NCBI GenBank assembly: GCA_947461325.1
Contig: CANHLD010000076.1
Span: forward strand, 1 to 8,023
Source of the DNA: Comamonadaceae bacterium
Lineage (GTDB): Bacteria > Pseudomonadota > Gammaproteobacteria > Burkholderiales > Burkholderiaceae_C
Reading direction: 5' to 3'
DNA: 8,023 nucleotides
Shown: positions 6,364 to 8,023 of the stretch, one piece after another
Layout: each line of letters starts with the position of its first letter
Position numbering within the stretch: position 1 is the stretch's first letter
Made by a program: the position numbers and the translations under genes
The notes under the pieces: model-generated
What the model was told of the DNA's origin: nothing
The model's input: only the letters and a program-made list of their open reading frames with translations
Database searches by the model: none

Positions 6364-6777
6364 ATGCGTTCATTTATTTCTACTGCGATTTGTTTTTGGC
6401 TGATCAGCACGCCGGTGTTTGCCGAGTGGCAGCGCATCACAGATGAGCACGCCAAAGAGCTTGAACATTATTTAGATATGCAATCGGTCAAACAGGCCGG
6501 GCCTATGTCCATCTATCGCCAGATAAATGTGCTCAGCCAAGGACCCTCGTTAAAGCAGCAGTCGTTTGAGTCCACCATATCGTTGCATGAGTACGATTGC
6601 ATGAACGCCAAACTTCGGGTGTTGCAAGTGGCCGGGTTCAGTCAAGCTTGGGGTGCAGGCGATAAAGTGCTCGTCGCACTTCCTGCTTCCAGCGCCAACG
6701 CATGGCAGTCGTTACCTGACACATCCTTAGGTCAACAGACGGTGGACTTGCTCTGCCCCAGCGGTAAAGACGATTAA
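6364..6777 (+). CDS. Small exported protein, surface-adhesin protein E-like
   Basis: A 137-residue protein with a signal peptide (MRSFISTAICFWL..., cleavage likely at VFA-EW, residue 20). The mature part has the layout of the surface-adhesin protein E family: EW followed by a strand-rich domain, a YRQINVLSQ strand, then S...LHEYDCMNAKLRVLQ, where the family has 'S-----EFDC---R-R--', and a closing LLCP. Two cysteines (in EYDC and LLCP) could form a disulfide. The family is common in beta- and gammaproteobacteria and mostly uncharacterised; it is periplasmic or surface-exposed. I chose the ATG at 6364 because it begins the signal peptide; the frame extends to 6274, but that part is not secretion-like. 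The ribosome site is poor. It is convergent with the cytochrome gene. Confidence 0.7.
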   Translation: MRSFISTAICFWLISTPVFAEWQRITDEHAKELEHYLDMQSVKQAGPMSIYRQINVLSQGPSLKQQSFESTISLHEYDCMNAKLRVLQVAGFSQAWGAGDKVLVALPASSANAWQSLPDTSLGQQTVDLLCPSGKDD

Positions 6778-6804
6778 AAAAGACCGCCCTGGCAAGCGGC
6801 GGTC
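6776..6804 (-). terminator. Intrinsic terminator of the cytochrome c gene
   Basis: On the - strand GACCGCC (6804-6798) pairs with GGCGGTC (6788-6782) around a 9-base loop, followed by six U residues (complement of A at 6776-6781). It lies 24 bp past the cytochrome stop. The U-run overlaps the stop codon of the convergent exported-protein gene, so the hairpin may also limit read-through from that side. Confidence 0.88.
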
Positions 6805-6828
6805 ATACAGAAAACACCAGCTACCCCC

Positions 6829-7197
6829 TCACTTCTTAGGAGTGAGTGCCAATATCAACTCTGCCATGGCTAAGGCATTTGCGTCAGAGACTTGGGGTTG
6901 AGGTGGCATGTAGTCTTCTCCCCACACACCTGTGCCGCCGGCCTTGATTTTCGCGGCCAGTTTGGCCGTCATCGTTTTGTCCCCTGCGTATTTTTCAGCG
7001 ACCTCGTAAAACTGCGGGCCGTATTTGCGCTTGTCTATTTGGTGGCAAGCCAAGCAGTTGTTGGTTTGCATGAGTTTGATCAGTTGCTCATTTTCTGCAT
7101 AAACAGGTTTGGCAGAAAACAACAAGCTGGCAAATGCCATGAGGCCGAAAGAACGCAGAACAAAAGAAAAATGAGGAGAGGGGAAAAAGTTGTTCAT
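6829..7197 (-). CDS. Periplasmic monoheme cytochrome c, class I (c551-like)
   Basis: A 122-residue protein with a signal peptide ending at VYA-EN (residue 34) and a mature domain of about 88 residues, typical of c551/c552 cytochromes. The heme-binding CLACH motif is at 48-52, and M97 in WGEDYMPPQP is the likely axial ligand; HQIDKRKYGPQFYEVAEKY and the terminal LILAL helix are also family-like. It would carry single electrons in the periplasm. It follows a PQQ-type sugar dehydrogenase gene on the same strand, suggesting an acceptor role, but a terminator separates them. The ATG at 7197 lacks a ribosome site; a GTG at 7203 is the alternative and adds two residues. The promoter candidate places the transcript start almost at the ATG. 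Confidence 0.9.
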   Translation of the reverse strand: MNNFFPSPHFSFVLRSFGLMAFASLLFSAKPVYAENEQLIKLMQTNNCLACHQIDKRKYGPQFYEVAEKYAGDKTMTAKLAAKIKAGGTGVWGEDYMPPQPQVSDANALAMAELILALTPKK

Positions 7198-7204
7198 GAT
7201 CACA

Positions 7205-7234
7205 ATTTAAAAAAACCATGTGCGGACAAGTCAA
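7205..7234 (-). promoter_or_regulatory. Candidate sigma-70 promoter of the cytochrome c gene
   Basis: On the - strand TTGACT (7234-7229) and TTAAAT (7210-7205) are separated by 18 bases. The -35 matches five of six consensus bases and the -10 four of six. Only seven bases lie between the -10 and the ATG, so the transcript would start at or next to the start codon. This agrees with the missing ribosome site but is unproven. Confidence 0.38.
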
Positions 7235-7262
7235 ACAACAAGGACACACGAGAAAGCGTTGT

Positions 7263-7298
7263 AAAAAGAAAAAACGCGCTGCACGAATGCAGCGCGTT
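7263..7298 (-). terminator. Intrinsic terminator of the sugar dehydrogenase gene
   Basis: On the - strand AACGCGCTGC (7298-7289) pairs perfectly with GCAGCGCGTT (7282-7273) around a 6-base loop. The U-run is the complement of A at 7269-7274, continued by more A at 7263-7267. It lies 24 bp past the dehydrogenase stop and before the cytochrome promoter candidate. Confidence 0.93.
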
Positions 7299-7321
7299 GT
7301 GGAGGCATTAAGCCAGTGACA

Positions 7322-8023
7322 TTACTGAGGTGTGATGCGAGAGATCAAGTTACGTGTCTCATCACCAACATACAAGGCACCATCAGGACCTGAGTGCAAG
7401 TGACGCACGCGGCCAGCGTAGTCAGGGTATGACAGTTCTTCTTTCTTGGCAGACAGACCGTCTTTGCTCACGTCAAGAATGTCGATACGGTTGCCAACGG
7501 GGGTGCCGTGGATACCAATACCTGCATAACCAACGGCCAGACGACCTTCCCATTCTTTCCACTGTTTGCCAACCAGCCATGCGCTGCCGCACATGCCTTG
7601 TGACAAGCCGTTGTTATTAAACGCAGGCTTCAGTGCATTGGGATAGGCTTTCAGGTCGGTCATAGGCATGAACGCTGCGCGTTCTTTTTGAGGCATAGCA
7701 CCCATTTGGTTAGGCGAGTAGCCGCAGTAGCCATCTGGACAAGCGGGACGACCGTTCACGTTGTCGCGCGGGTCCCAGCCACCGTTGCCACCATTAACGA
7801 GCTTGGTGACTTCATCGCTGTGCCAAGGTCCATTTTCTGAAATATAAACATCGTTACCGCGGAAAGTGATGCCTTGAGGATTGCGGTGACCGTAGGTGAA
7901 GATACGCTGGTCAAAACCGGCTGGTGGCTTGTTGCCTGCGGCACCTTTGCCATCACGGTCAACGCGCAACACTTTGCCGATCAGCTTGGTGCCGTCTTGT
8001 GGGCCGGGGCCGTTGTGGTTGTC
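7322..8023 (-). CDS. PQQ-dependent glucose/sorbosone (aldose) dehydrogenase, C-terminal part
   Basis: The frame is open from the right edge (first residues DNHNGPGPQDGTKLIGK) to TAA at 7322-7324, giving 233 residues; the N-terminus lies beyond base 8023. Family features in order: a GKVLRVDRDGK strand, FTYGHRNPQGI, whose arginine corresponds to the PQQ-contacting residue of soluble glucose dehydrogenases, VYISENGPWHSDEV, matching the 'HGP--GDE' motif, GGNGGWDP, GRLAVGYAG, and the terminal blade GRVRHLHSGPDGALYVGDE. These enzymes are periplasmic beta-propellers that oxidise aldose sugars and pass electrons to cytochromes or quinones. An insert with three cysteines (RPACPDGYCGY and, later, QGMCGSAW) lies between the GGW motif and the next blade. 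Substrate cannot be assigned. The cytochrome c gene lies downstream on the same strand. Confidence 0.88.
   Translation of the reverse strand, partial: DNHNGPGPQDGTKLIGKVLRVDRDGKGAAGNKPPAGFDQRIFTYGHRNPQGITFRGNDVYISENGPWHSDEVTKLVNGGNGGWDPRDNVNGRPACPDGYCGYSPNQMGAMPQKERAAFMPMTDLKAYPNALKPAFNNNGLSQGMCGSAWLVGKQWKEWEGRLAVGYAGIGIHGTPVGNRIDILDVSKDGLSAKKEELSYPDYAGRVRHLHSGPDGALYVGDETRNLISRITPQ

Noticed and set aside
5834..6373. - strand open frame of 179 codons
   Set aside because: It is antisense to the tartrate dehydrogenase gene, Pro/Arg/Trp-rich, and has no recognisable motif.
1..8023. CRISPR arrays, insertion sequences, tRNA genes, integration sites
   Set aside because: Reading through both strands showed no regularly spaced repeats, transposase-like frame, terminal repeats with duplications, or cloverleaf sequence.

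Overview
The window looks like an ordinary chromosomal segment of a Gram-negative betaproteobacterium, most likely of the Burkholderiales (Comamonadaceae-like). This is an inference from the protein sequences (GlnK, AmtB with an Ala/Pro-rich N-terminus, ComM, a tartrate/D-malate dehydrogenase, a surface-adhesin-E-like protein) and from moderate-to-high GC. I see no mobile element, CRISPR array, tRNA or rRNA.

Layout. Bases 1-87 (+) hold the C-terminal end of a small protein, possibly YidB/DUF937-like, followed by a hairpin. Bases 133-1310 (-) hold a translationally coupled pair: a divergent ECF sigma factor and its six-helix membrane anti-sigma partner (NrsF/DUF1109). Both look eroded at functionally important positions. 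Bases 1397-3283 (-) are the nitrogen-scavenging operon glnK-amtB, ending in a clean intrinsic terminator. Its control region (about 3284-3508) contains a well-formed sigma-54 promoter and two tandem NtrC-like palindromes 33 bp apart. The same region is the leader of the divergent comM gene (3509-5047, +), an AAA+ helicase of natural transformation. Bases 5143-6231 (+) encode a tartrate/D-malate dehydrogenase. Bases 6364-6777 (+) encode a small exported protein. Converging on it from the right are a periplasmic cytochrome c (6829-7197, -) and the 3' part of a PQQ-dependent sugar dehydrogenase (7322 to beyond 8023, -). Each of these two has its own intrinsic terminator.

How the genes fit together. 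GlnK and AmtB form the usual regulator/channel pair for ammonium uptake, and the promoter architecture points to NtrBC control under nitrogen limitation. The sugar dehydrogenase and the cytochrome c plausibly form a periplasmic oxidation chain (sugar to PQQ to cytochrome to oxidase), but they appear to be separately transcribed. The cytochrome promoter candidate would give a nearly leaderless message.

I found no clearly undescribed system. The items most worth a second look are the degenerate sigma/anti-sigma pair, the NtrC sites lying inside the comM leader, and the possible leaderless cytochrome c transcript.
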